A DNA stretch of 64,000 nt, taken from positions 1 to 64,000 of the forward strand of contig JAACJP010000046.1 of the NCBI GenBank assembly GCA_013368375.1. The letters are read 5' to 3'. This DNA comes from Tricholomella constricta (taxonomy: Eukaryota > Basidiomycota > Agaricomycetes > Agaricales > Lyophyllaceae). Made by a program: the position numbers and the translations under genes. A model generated the notes under the pieces. It saw only the letters and a list, made by a program, of their open reading frames with translations. It was not told the origin of the DNA and searched no databases. The first letter of the stretch is position 1. Each line of letters starts with the position of its first letter. Positions 9,668-20,528 of the stretch are shown here, in pieces.

Positions 9668-12600
9668 ATGGCGCCGTCTACAAAAGTTACGAAAGTTACT
9701 AAGCCTGGGGGAAAAGATATTCGAATGTTCTTTGGGGCCTCTTCAAGCAGTCAGAAACCGCCAACGCAGGTATGCCAACAGCTTATACTCATTGAGTCGT
9801 TAATTGAGCGGGATTACAGGCCTCGGGTTCCGGTTCCCAGCGGAAAGACGCGATTGAAATAAGTGAGTCACTTCCCTTTTGCTTGACCTGCTGAGGACTC
9901 AAGCCAAACCCAAAAGGCGATGAAGATGAACTGTTCGTATTCCAGTACCATCTTGTTTCTCGGTATGAATCATGTAGAACTTCACAGCGTATCCAAGAAA
10001 AAGACCCCAGCAAAGAGTGCCCCACAACCCAAAGCGTCGTTATCGAAACCGACGAAGGTCGCTCCAATGGATATCAGCGACGATGAAACACCCGTCAAGA
10101 AATCGACGTCGGCCAAGCGCAAGAAGGTGATAGACAGTGACGAGAGTGAGGAGGAGGAGAAATCTCCACCAAAGAAGAAGCAGAGCGTTGCGGCCTCGAG
10201 GCCATCCAAGGCTAAACCGACGGCACTTTTGTCCAGCGACTCGGAGGAGGAGCTTAAGAAATCTCCGAAGAAGAAGGGGTCGTCTGGAACATCGAAACCT
10301 CCTGCGGCGTCCAAGGGCAAACCCCGTCCGTCTGAGGCCAGTAAACCGCGAGCTTCGACGAAGAAAACAAAACCGAAGAAGGACGACGACTTTATAGTCG
10401 ATTCGGATGACAGCGTATCTGAGGCCGAATCGTCTGGTGCTGAAGAGCTTCTGGGTGCTCAGAAGAAGCCTGCTGCTAAAGCGCGCGCTCCTGCTAAAGC
10501 CAAAGTCAAGGCTACGACGGAGAAGCCCTTGGTCAATGGGAAGGGCAAGGAGAAAGAGGAGCCCAAAGCCAAATCATCATTCAAGTATGAGGCACTATTC
10601 TGCCCCCTTGGAATGCTGCTGACCTTCTATCAGCTGGGCTGCTGCTAAAGCTGCCAAGCTCGCTGGCCCGGTCGCGCACGGTACAAAGGAGGTTCCAGAT
10701 GGTGCCCTCGATGCACTTGCTGGGCTCTCGTTCGTGTTTACTGGAGAGCTAAGCAGCTTCTCCAGAGACGAAGCCGTAGATCTTGCGAAACGCTTTGGAG
10801 GGTAAGCAAATCGAAATTCTCCGTTCTTCAGAGTTGCACTCACTGGCTTTCCCTTCCTCAGACGCGTTGTGGGTCAACCATCGAGCAAGACAGACTACGT
10901 GGTCCTTGGCGACAATGCTGGCCCCAGCAAAATTGCTGCAATCAAAAAGCACGGAATTCGGACGGTCAACGAGGACGAGTTCCTCAACCTGATTGCGACA
11001 CGGAAGGGACTTGGGAATGGCAAGGTCGATGAGAAGACGAAGAAGAAAATGGAGAAGGAACAGGAGGCGATCAAGCAGGCGGCGCGCGAGATGGAGAAGA
11101 GGGAACAGAAGGAGAGGAAGGCTACTGCCGGCAGGTTCGTTGCTTGGTTCGAAATCTCGCGCCATGTAACTGACGTCGCGCTCATTGACCGCAGTGCCAA
11201 GTCAATTGATCCGTCGTCACAGCTATGGACGACGAGGTACGCCCCTCAATCTTTGAAGGAAGTCTGCGGCAACAAGTCACAGGTAGATAAACTCCAGCAG
11301 TGGCTGGTGGAGTGGTACGTTTTACTTTTCACGCAATGTTTTGATAGGTAACATTCGACCGTCGTTTCGCAGGCAGGATAGCAAGAAATCTGGATTCAAA
11401 AAGCCGGGGAAGACCGGCATGAATGTTTTTCGTGCCGTGATGATTACTGGATCGCCCGGGATCGGTAAGACGACGAGCGCACATCTATGCGCTAAGCTAG
11501 CAGGGTACACACCTATCGAACTTAACGCTAGCGACGCACGGAGCAAGAAGCTTGTCGAGGTGGGCAGGTCCCAGTTCAACCAATATATCCCTTATATCTT
11601 CTCCTACACAGAATGGTATGAACATCAACAACTCTTCATTGGATGGTTATGTTGTCGGCACTCATGTGAGCATCCTTTCTCGATAATGTCATCTAGCTTG
11701 TTCATTGTAAATGCCGCGTGAAGGACACCAACTCGGTTGGCATCGCCATCACGGATAAGACGTGTTTGATCATGGATGAGGTAGATGGGATGTCTTCAGG
11801 TGATCGGGGTGGCGTGGGCGCTCTGAACGCTCTCATTAAAAAGACGAGGGTAAATTTCTTTTTATTCCACGCCGCTCGGTGACCTGACTTAGACACAGGT
11901 GCCGATCATCTGTATAGCTAACGACAGGCAGGCGCAGAAGCTTAAACCACTTCTGGCGACGACATACAACATGAGTTTCTCAAAGTACGTCCTTGATTTG
12001 AATTATTGATGATGACGACTCATCTATGATCCCAAGACCGCAGGTGGCCGCTGTGCGCTCGAGAATATTGACTATCGCATTCAAGTACGTTCCTGACGGA
12101 CACTTGACGTACACGGCCCCGCTTACATACTGCTTTAGAGAGAAGATGAAGATACCTGCGAATGTAATCGACCAGCTCATCAGTGGTGCTCAGTCAGACA
12201 TTCGCCAGGTTCTGAATATGTTATCAACCTGGAAACTATCGCAAGACACGATGGATTTTGACGAGGGCAAGAACTTGTTGGTTTTCGCTTTACTCCCTGT
12301 GTATCATCTTGTTCACTCATGTTGCCTCGTAGGGCCAAGATGAACGAGAAGTACTCAATCATGAGCCCCTTTGATATCACGTCGAAAATGCTCGGTCCAT
12401 ACCTGTTCTCGGCGACCTCTCGCGAGACCCTCGGTGACAAAATGGATCTGTATTTCCAAGACCACTCTTTTATGCCGCTGTTCATCCAGGTCTGTCGACA
12501 GTCTTCGTGCTGTCAGCGGCTCACCAACCAGATCTCTCTCGTCAGGAAAACTACCTCAAAACGCAGCCTGCGAAGATTCGTGATCTTGAAGGACCTGAGA

Positions 12601-13685
12601 AGACGCTAAAGCAGCTGGAGCTCATGGATCGTGCGGCCTCATCCATTTCGGACGGCGACCTCGTAGACGCTCTGATCCATGGGTCTGTCTTTCATTCTGT
12701 TTTCTTACCCGGTATGCTCACCAAAATTCTCTTCCAGGCCAGAACAACATTGGGGCCTCATGCCACTTCACGCGGTGTGCTCCACCGTCCGCCCTGCATC
12801 AGCTTTGTACGGAGCAGGTGCACATTACGGTGGCCCGAATTCCATGTCGTTCCCTCAGTATGTGGTTATACATCTTTTAACTTCTTGCCGCTCGTTTGAC
12901 GTTATGCCATCTTCCTTGTCTAGATGGCTCGGCCAGAACTCGAAACAGAACAAGTTGACTCGACAGTTGACCGACGTTCAGATCCGCATGCGCCTGAAGG
13001 TTTCCGGTAACAGGTCGGAGATACGACAGTCGTATCTTCCTGCGCTCTTCCCTCACATTGTCAAGCCGCTGCTCGACTCGGGAGCAGTACGTTCCCTTCC
13101 CCTCCTTCCTCCAATTCAAACAGTCCAGAGCTGATTTTTGGTTTCTCCAGAGCGCAGTGGACGAAGTGATCGAGCGAATGGACGAGTATTTCATATCCAA
13201 GGAAGACTGGGATACCATCGTCGAGCTCGGTGTAGACGAACACAAGGATGACATTGTCTTGAAGAAGATTTCGGCTGCTGCGAAATCTGCGTTTACGAAG
13301 AAGTGCGTCCTTCCCGGTTTTGTTTTCGTCCGTCCATGGTGCGATGGCTTACTTGGAACGAACGGTGGCTACTACAGATACAACGCCTCGGAGCATCCCA
13401 TTCCGTTCCATAAAGCCCAAGACCTTGGCAAGGTCAAGAAATTGGCTGTTGGTCCTGCGCCAGATCTTGAGGAGGCGTTCGATGTGCGTCGCTCTTGCTT
13501 TGCATGTTCGCACCAGTATTGATCTATATATATGGCCGATTTCTTCACAGATGGATGATGTTGTGGACGATGCATCGGATGACGAGAAGAAGAGGAAGAG
13601 TCCGGATGATTTCAGTAATGATAAGCTGATACAGGTGGCTAAGAAGAAAAAGGCATCTGCGGCGAAAGGGAAGGCTAAGAAGTGA
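9668..13685 (+). CDS. RFC1: Replication factor C subunit 1 (clamp loader large subunit)
   Basis: RFC1 is the large subunit of the ATP-driven loader that opens PCNA and places it on primer-template DNA. More than a dozen exons can be followed. The N-terminus has a PIP-like DIRMFFG, as in other RFC1 proteins. A long Lys/Ser/Asp-rich disordered region full of basic nuclear signals follows. A BRCT domain runs from about LDALAGLSFVFTGEL across an intron to DYVVLGDNAGPSKIAAIKKHGI. The AAA+ module then has a Walker A GSPGIGKT, ELNASDARS, a Walker B LIMDEVDG, and the DRGG/ICIANDR sensor region. The RFC1 C-terminal domain (MDRAASSISDGDLVD, HWGLMPLHAVCSTVRPA, WLGQNSKQNKLTRQL) and a Lys-rich tail end the protein. 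No frame break or lost catalytic residue was seen. Two ACGCGT boxes upstream suggest S-phase regulation. Confidence 0.95.
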
Positions 13686-14551
13686 TTGTTCTTTTTTCCT
13701 CTCCGTGCATCGGCATATATGTGTATATAGTACGTCTAGGACATCTTTCCCAGCATGATTTATACGGGTCCTTTTTTTCCAATATGGCCTGTCGTCGGCT
13801 CGGTTTGACTCGTTGTAAGACTTTGACCGTCTACGCCACTCGGACCACAGGGCCAGATGCGTACTCATCATCATCTTCAGCGATGGGTCACAATCCTGCT
13901 TGGGGCTCTTTGCCTAGCCTTACCCTTTCTCCCGTCTCTATGCCTCTCCAATCTTGAAGGCACAAATGAGCTCTAACCGTTTGCTAGAGTTTTTTGCAAA
14001 ATCATGGGCTCAAACACCATCTATAGCCGACCGTGGCTGTCCACATGTGGAAACACGAAACCTCTCAATACGATAATATTACACATCAAGAGCTGGCACG
14101 ACCACTATTTACAGAATTTGTTCCACAACAGCCTCATAGGATCTGTTATCCTCTTTTACGCCAATTACATCAGGGAGCGCGATCGGATAATGGCGCGTCG
14201 GTTGGCTGGACATTGTCCAGTGCTACCCCTTGCTGAAGGTGCTATTATTCATCGTAAACAACATTGAACTGATTACAAGAGGAGTGAGAAGACGAAGACA
14301 ATGCGAGGCGAAATCTGTGTTAAAGAACGAAGGGCAATAAGGTAGGAAAGACGCCACTGCACAGAACAAAAATCTGTGGCTGAAATCTGATAGCAAAGTA
14401 CAAGGGTCCGTTCCTTGTTGTATCCTAGAAGTACAACTGGACCGGTCAAATCGGCAAAGTGTCACGGAAAGAAGGAAAAATGACGGCGAAACAGATTCAG
14501 AAGGAGCGACATATGCGCGAGCGTCAAGTACTGGATTGAGACTGGGTACAG
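13686..14551. other. Intergenic between convergent genes
   Basis: This is 3' flank of RFC1 (+) and of the DUF6697-type gene (-). No ORF with recognisable content was found. Confidence 0.45.
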
Positions 14552-16004
14552 CTAGTTGGGCAAGAACCTCGTGGGCAAACGTATCGCTCGACGATACCGA
14601 CTAGCAGCAGTGTCTTCATCCGCAATTGCTACACCGCTGTCTGGAGAGGGGCTCTGTTCCTCTCGTTTCGGGGCAGCCTCCGGATCCTGCGCATTACTTG
14701 TATCTGAAGTGGCGATATCCTGACGCTTTCCTTTCCCATTTTTACCCTTCGTCGAATTGTTTTTCTTGGTCTTGCTCTTCGCTGTAGCTCGATCCGTTGC
14801 AGTGTTACTCTTGTTTTCCTCCTTCTGCTTTAGCTTTAAGAACTTCTCCCTCATCTCGCGCTGGAAAGTGTGATCGTAGGCAACACATTTCATGATCCAA
14901 ACGTTGATGGCCTGTATCAATATTTTCATCAGTTTACAGCCTTCAAAAGAGCATAGTTACTACTGACCTCCTCACCGCTGTCAAGCGCTGCCCGCACATC
15001 GAGAGAGGTGACGCCCGCACCGCCGCCAATGGCGTTCTCGCATTCTTCGGGCGTAGGCTCACGGCCGAGAGCCTTGCGCAGGGCGATCCTGACACGGATT
15101 TCTGCGCCCCAGACTTGCTGGGAGATGTGATTACACCACCTGTTCTTTGTCTGCTTATCTCTGGTCAGATATCGTTGATACTGAAAGAGGTGGGGGGGAT
15201 GACGACGTGCCTTTATTGAGCTTGCGGCCCACTCCTGCGGCGTAAGCGGGTCTGACTGGACTAACTGGTACTGCCCGATGTACAGCCAAATTCCATCGTC
15301 TATGCGGATGAACACGCGATGGATCTCGGGGAGATCTGTAGTGCGAATTCGGTAGAACAGGCCCGGAAACCCGGCGCGTTGGGGCGCAAAGGGGTTGTAC
15401 TCAATATGAAGGAACATAAAGTTGTGATAGTCATGACGTGCGCGGTTGTCTGGTGAGATGGACGGGAAGGTGGATTGAGAATTGCCGCCGTATACACTGG
15501 AGAGGAATTTTCGGGAGACGGTAAAGTTGAGCAAGTCGTCGTCGAGGTCGAGGTCGAGGGGAAGTGGTTTGATTTTCAAGGCATCGACCCGACGGAATAC
15601 GGAGTGCAGCCCTGCACTGACGTCTTCCTTTGCCCGTTTGATCTTGAATCGTGGCTTGAAGTCATAACAATTATCAGTACCGTAGAGTCAAGGAACGAGA
15701 GAAACTTACATGAAGAAATTCCCGTTCTTGCCTCTCGCGCGTCTCTTGTTTGACGCGTCGATATTCGCGTTTGGACCATGCTGGAACGGTTATTTCGACC
15801 CCTTCGAAATACTCCCGGCGCCTCTTTCGCGGATTCTTCTGCTGCTCTGCTGGCAGAGTATACTGATGGAGATCGATCGTGAGGCGACCCGCATCACAGG
15901 GAGATCCTGACGAGGGATCTTCGGAAAGTGCCACCTGCGCGTGGGAGGGCGCGAGCAACACCGGAGTCTGTACGTTTTTTAAAAACGTCAGACCGGTGAG
16001 ACAT

Positions 16005-16040
<36 letters not shown>

Positions 16041-16492
16041 ACAGTTACGTTTGGGGCGTCGACCTGACAGTCGTATGCAAGGCTTGAATGTCGCTCATTC
16101 ACAAGACCAGATCCGACAATTTCGTTGGAGCTTGAATCCTGCGCGTCAATTTCGAAGTCGGGGCCCGGTAAGTCAGCATGTTCGGGCTTTGCGACGGAGA
16201 CATCTGAATCTGCTGGGCTAAAGTCTGGCACTCTCACGTCGCCTTCATCCTGAAGGAAAAAGTCATAGAAATAAGCCCGAATGTTGTCCGCTGTCGGCTC
16301 CCAAGCCAGGACGGCGGGGCTGTCAAATTGCGCTGATGGTAATTCCACGCGTCCGAGTCCGGGTCCTCCCTGTGGCATGTCGGTCAGTCCTGATGAGATC
16401 TGTGAAAGAATCAGCTAGTTCCCACATACTGCATCCTGATTTATGGCGTACTCGTCGTGTGATGTCTCAGGGAACAGTTTCAGACTATCCAT
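14552..16492 (-). CDS. DUF6697-type basidiomycete protein, function unknown
   Basis: At least five exons from ATG 16492 to stop 14552. The first exon ends at a GTATGT donor; the second runs to 16049; intron 15968..16048 contains a 30-base poly(T) on the coding strand. Later junctions (EFLH/PRFKIKR and SGEE/AINVW) use GTAAGT and GTCAGT donors. The N-terminal half is acidic and probably disordered. The folded C-terminal region has a characteristic string: HDYHNFMFLHIEYNPFAPQR, PGLFYRI, DDGIWLYIGQYQ, EWA, RVRIALRKALGREPT, then IMKCVAYDHTFQ. I recall this pattern from the DUF6697 family, found mainly in agaricomycetes. The tail is Lys-rich and coiled. It may be a nuclear protein, but nothing shows its job. 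A 60-nt GC-AG intron (GCACGT..AAGCAG) near 15185 is possible but not needed for the frame. Confidence 0.7.
16008..16037 (+). repeat. Poly(A) homopolymer, 30 bases, inside an intron
   Basis: An uninterrupted run of 30 A on the + strand (poly(T) in the transcribed sense) lies within the intron 15968..16048 of the DUF6697-type gene. An almost perfect inverted repeat (ACGTTTTT-T-AAAAACGT, about 15972..15988) sits next to the acceptor side. Confidence 0.95.
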
Positions 16493-17300
16493 GAGATGAA
16501 CAATTGTCAGCAGAAGAAAGCAGGAGAAACTTCGGCAGGTGAAGAAAAGGTTCCGTTGGCGGTATTTACCCAATTCACCGGATTTCGTTTGATTGTGTCG
16601 ATCCAGTTTTATCAGTATAGTTGCCCGGATATTTCTTATGAAATAAAGGTAAAGTAATGATCTCATGAAGGTCTATTAATTATTGCTGAAAGTATTTTGA
16701 GCGAGCTCAGCGCTCAGCGACAGAACTTCGCTCTTCAAACAATAATCATGATGTTCGTGATCGAAAATAATTGATCAGGACAACTAGTAGAGAACAAGGG
16801 TGACCGTAGGTTCGGCCACGGCTTGTAAGCAGTATCCGGTTTATCTGCCATCTATTGAAATTTTAGGCTCGCTTGCGTTTTAGCTTGCTTCTCGTCCAAC
16901 CTGAGGAACCGCAACGCACCTGAGCTCGGAGTTAAGTACTCATTCAACTCCATAGATTCAACCTGATTTGGCTAGCATCAGGAATCGCGTGGGATGCCCT
17001 GGGGATGCCAATGTAACCGACACCGAAGCGGACCGCTTAGTACCGTTCTGAATTCAACCCCTAAGTATGTGTAAGTATATGTACAACTTGAAGTTGTGTC
17101 ATTTTCAAATAAAAAACCCTGAGCTGGACGCTTGGGCGTCCTTCTTTCCACGCGACAAGCTTTTCTGGCCATAGAGCTGTGGTGTAGGATACTCAGGTTA
17201 AAATTGCCAAAACGGAATGGATTTACTCGGGTGAGCCTGCAATTTTCTTCGTCGACGACCCGAACTGACATTGAAAGGCTTATAGACTTTCACTCGTCTC
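16493..17300. other. Intergenic; 5' part of the next gene may hide here
   Basis: No recognisable ORF or RNA. The first exon of the seven-TM gene at 17301 was not found and may lie in the right part of this stretch. Confidence 0.4.
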
Positions 17301-18727
17301 GACATGGCTTAATCTCATTCTGTACTCTTTGGAACTGGCGTTAACGGCCATATACTTCCATCAGTTTCCAAAAGACGCGCCGTTCGTCCGCGTCATGGTT
17401 ATTCTTTTCTTACTCGCCGACACACTTGGCACAATCTCCACGTGTGCCACAACTTGGATGGTAAGAGAACTTGGTTAAGCTACCCAACAAATCGGTGTAC
17501 TGAACCAACTTTTCGCAGTTTGCTATCACATACGCGAGTGAGTCGGTTGAATGACGTTGATGTTCGACGTAACCTCACCCATCTTTACTATCTAGATGTT
17601 ATGGTTACATTTAACTTCTGGACCACACCTGTTTTAATCCTCACCACTGCAGTATCTGCGATGCTCGAGCAGTCTTTCCTCATATATCGGGTCTATGCTT
17701 TGCACGTCTTCCCTTGCTTCGTACCTCTGAACAGACCCTGATCTTCGAACAACACAGGTCTCACTGCAAAGTTGTTTGCGGGTTTCTTCTGTTGCTTGTT
17801 GTAACACATGTGCGGCGATCTTTGTCTTCTGCGCGGGGCATGCGTTGACTCCTCTACTTCATCCAGGTAGCTTTCTCGATATTGTCGAGTGTAGAACTAT
17901 CCATTCATCCCGAGTTCGGACCTGGGATAGCTATAATGGCGACTACGTGAGGCGATCTGATCTTGTTCCTCGAAGCTCCTTCCAATTTCATTCACATTCT
18001 AGTGTTGCCTTCTGCGTCGCCGCTGCCTTGGATATCCTGATACCCATCGCACTAATATGGCAACTGCGGAAATTTACCTCCATCTTTGAATCCACAAAAA
18101 AGTATACTCTCAGCAGAAGGCAATATATACCCAGACTAACGTCGCCACTACTTAGCCTCGTCCGCCGTTTGTCTATCAAGGCCATCTCCTCCGGCTCTGT
18201 GGTTGCGATAACTGGCATCCTCTTCCTGATTCTATTTTGGCTGCAAATACCTGGTAAATGTCTAGTCTGTTCTTTTAGGCACCTGTCAACTGAAGGCCCT
18301 GACCATTCTGCAGAATATCTGATAATTACGAGTACCTTTGGCCGTCTGTACTCCCTGACAGTCCTCGTCAACCTACTCGGTCGTAAACCCAGGGAAACGC
18401 GAAACCATACCTCCGGCAGCTCGAATACAGATGGGGGGTTCAACGTCTCTGGGCTTTTTAGTACGTCAAGTTATACTGTTCGGCGCGCTGCCGTATCTGA
18501 CCGGACATCCACAGACGTCGAACTCACAACTCCTAGTAGTCGCATTGAAGAATCTATCGTCCTGAATAATGTATGTTTTCCTCCCCCTATATGCTGCTCT
18601 GTTCGCGGCGATAGGCTTATTACACCCTTAGGTCAATCCTTCCTCGCGAGCGGCCTTCCCGGACTCTATCTCCACCCATTCTTCTCGCAGGACTAAAGAA
18701 CAGACCAGCCTTACGGAGCGGCTCTGA
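17301..18727 (+). CDS. DUF6534-like seven-transmembrane protein, 5' end unclear
   Basis: Several hydrophobic exons match the layout of the basidiomycete DUF6534 family. A helix pair (LILYSLELALTAIYFHQF, then PFVRVMVILFLLADTLGT) comes first. Two small exons follow, joined by GTAAGA/CAG and GTGAGT/TAG to give a segment ending in FLIYRVYAL. A later block (AAALDILIPIALIWQLRK; SSGSVVAITGILFLILFWLQIP) leads through a GTAAAT intron to EYLIITSTFGRLYSLTVLVNLL, the usual last helix. A Ser/Thr-rich tail continues past a further GTATGT intron to the stop at 18727. I could not find the initiator exon. The section 17700-17990 between helices 4 and 6 reads poorly in every frame, so it may contain an unusual intron or be damaged. 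These proteins are predicted plasma-membrane or receptor-like proteins of unknown ligand. Confidence 0.5.
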
Positions 18728-19132
18728 TTCTCACCTCGCCTCGGAGACAGTTGAGTTGTGCCCGTGCAGTCCCGCCGGTCAGTGCCAGGCCTCATCCACC
18801 TGGTTCCGGATCCTTGTCGAGGTTGCGAAACCACGTTCCCCATGTACGTAAATACTTAGGCAGGGGAGCCTGGAGATAGACTTGCATCTATGGCAGATAA
18901 CCCTTCGCTCTATCTTGTGGGGGGGGGAGATCGTAGAATTGTTATTGTCTATGAGGACGTTGTAAAAATGGGATAGAATTCACTGTGCCATGCTCGCCAG
19001 GATAATGGACCCATGTGCTTATGCGTAGTCTACCGCTTTGCTGTATAATACATGATACATGCCAGCTGCTTGAACATCGTGAACTCTGATGACTCGGAAC
19101 GGGCGTGGTACGGCCACGCGGTAAGTATATAT
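18728..19132. other. Intergenic between convergent genes
   Basis: No ORF of note. Contains a run of nine or more G near 18918. Confidence 0.4.
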
Positions 19133-19598
19133 TCATTTCTCCAGTAGCACGACAAGCACATCTTTGTCTTTCGGCATCATCAGAAGCTCTGCATCAAACG
19201 CCACCTGCAGGATCGCAGAAGGAGTCAATTACATGGTCCCAAGTTCCCCATTCAATTTTATAAGGGAGCGAAAATGAGTCCTCACCTTTTTCTGTCGCTT
19301 GGCAGCCCTGAGCGTGCCATTCAAGGCTTCCACTAGTGCATATAGTTAGAATAGTAGGGCGTAACGTTCTCGAGCGATGTAATAAGTTCTACACACGCGT
19401 ATTCGCTGTCTTGTCAAAGAGAACGCCGTATGACACGCTCGTCGTTCCGTCTACGTTAGTTGTGCCAAATTCCTTTATGGCATCTATTTATCAGGTCAAA
19501 GGTAAAAGGTATATGTTGAGTTAGTATGTAGTATGCGATAGGATGGAGAGAGAGGCTGCGCCACCTTTAAGGACCCCGATTTCATGAGAGGTGTTCAT
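19133..19598 (-). CDS. Costars-domain protein (ABRACL-like)
   Basis: Four exons (19598..19565, 19483..19397, 19332..19286, 19204..19133) add up exactly to 79 residues plus stop. The protein lines up along its whole length with the small Costars/ABRACL family: MNTSHEIGVLKDAIKEFG, then VSYGVLFDKTANTLEALNGT, LRAAKRQKKVAFDAELLMM and a hydrophobic end DVLVVLL. In animals and Dictyostelium, Costars proteins influence actin dynamics and cell migration; a cytoskeletal role here is inferred from the family. The first donor (GTGGCG) is weak, but the resulting join restores the conserved I/A-I-x-x-x-G spacing. Because the exons are 34, 87, 47 and 72 nt, the gene is easily missed by ORF scanning. The call is made confident by agreement across three intron joins. 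Confidence 0.85.
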
Positions 19599-20528
19599 GC
19601 TTGCAAGATCGGCGGCGCGATCATCGTCTAAGTGATCGATCCATAGAATGGGTGTTTATGGTTGTTATCTTCGGAGGACGATGAGATTGATGCGAGGCTA
19701 AGAACAGAAGGGACAATGTACACCTCTGTGCCAGTGCATGAGGCATAGCGATGGGAAAGCTTATACTTCTCCAAAAATATGATAAGTAGGTTTTCTGGGA
19801 GGCCAGTAACGGTCCGATGACCGTTTAAAGGGTTTTGCAACATGTATCATCACCTTGTCAACATTGGTCTGTGTAGCTCACGCAGTGGGATACCAAGTAT
19901 AGAGACCATCTGCCCCAGAGTAAAGTTTCCTGTAAGCTAGCCTCCCATCGTTGCCTTGAGGGTGACATTTGTGGGTTTGATTTGTTGCGTGGCGCGCCTC
20001 GGGCATCCTCGGAATATTTTTTAGCGCGATAAGCCTTGCCAATGTAACCTCTTTCATGCAACAGATGAGGATCTGGGAGTTGAATACGTGGTTGTAACGA
20101 ATCAGCACGCTGAGATAACAGCTTTGACAGGTAATTGAGTATGTGTTTGCTCCAGCCTCCAGGCTCCCGGGCATCAGTTGAGAAACAGGGTTAAAAGGGG
20201 GCTTACGTAATCTCACGATAATTGGCGTTCTGAAATCGGCTCACCCTGGTTCCCAACCAACAGCATCTATCAGGAGAACCGTCACAGCGAGCTATCGAGT
20301 TGGCTGTACAAAGGAAGAATAGGCGAAACCTCAGGAGATCCGAGCTGTCGACAAGCTCTCGGAGGAAAAACGGAGGATTCAGAAATTTGGTTCCGTTGAG
20401 TAGCCCAAACTGCTCTAAGATATCGGTTTCTGATTTCTACCGTCCACGCCTAGATCTAAGCAGGGCTCATTTGGAGCTGAATCTACGCACGGGCCCATTT
20501 GGCGGGGCCGCTGTGTGTCAGGAGAGCT
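19599..20528. other. Intergenic, divergent promoter region
   Basis: Lies between the start of the Costars gene (-) and the phosphatase gene (+). No coding signal or repeat recognised. Confidence 0.4.

Noticed and set aside
16008..16037. Poly(A) tract as the tail of an inserted retroposon
   Set aside because: It lies within an intron with good splice sites, there is no target-site duplication, and no retroposon body is attached.
16900..16960. 5S rRNA-like words (GAGCTCGGAGTTAAG)
   Set aside because: Only a local resemblance; no flanking sequence able to form the 5S structure was seen.
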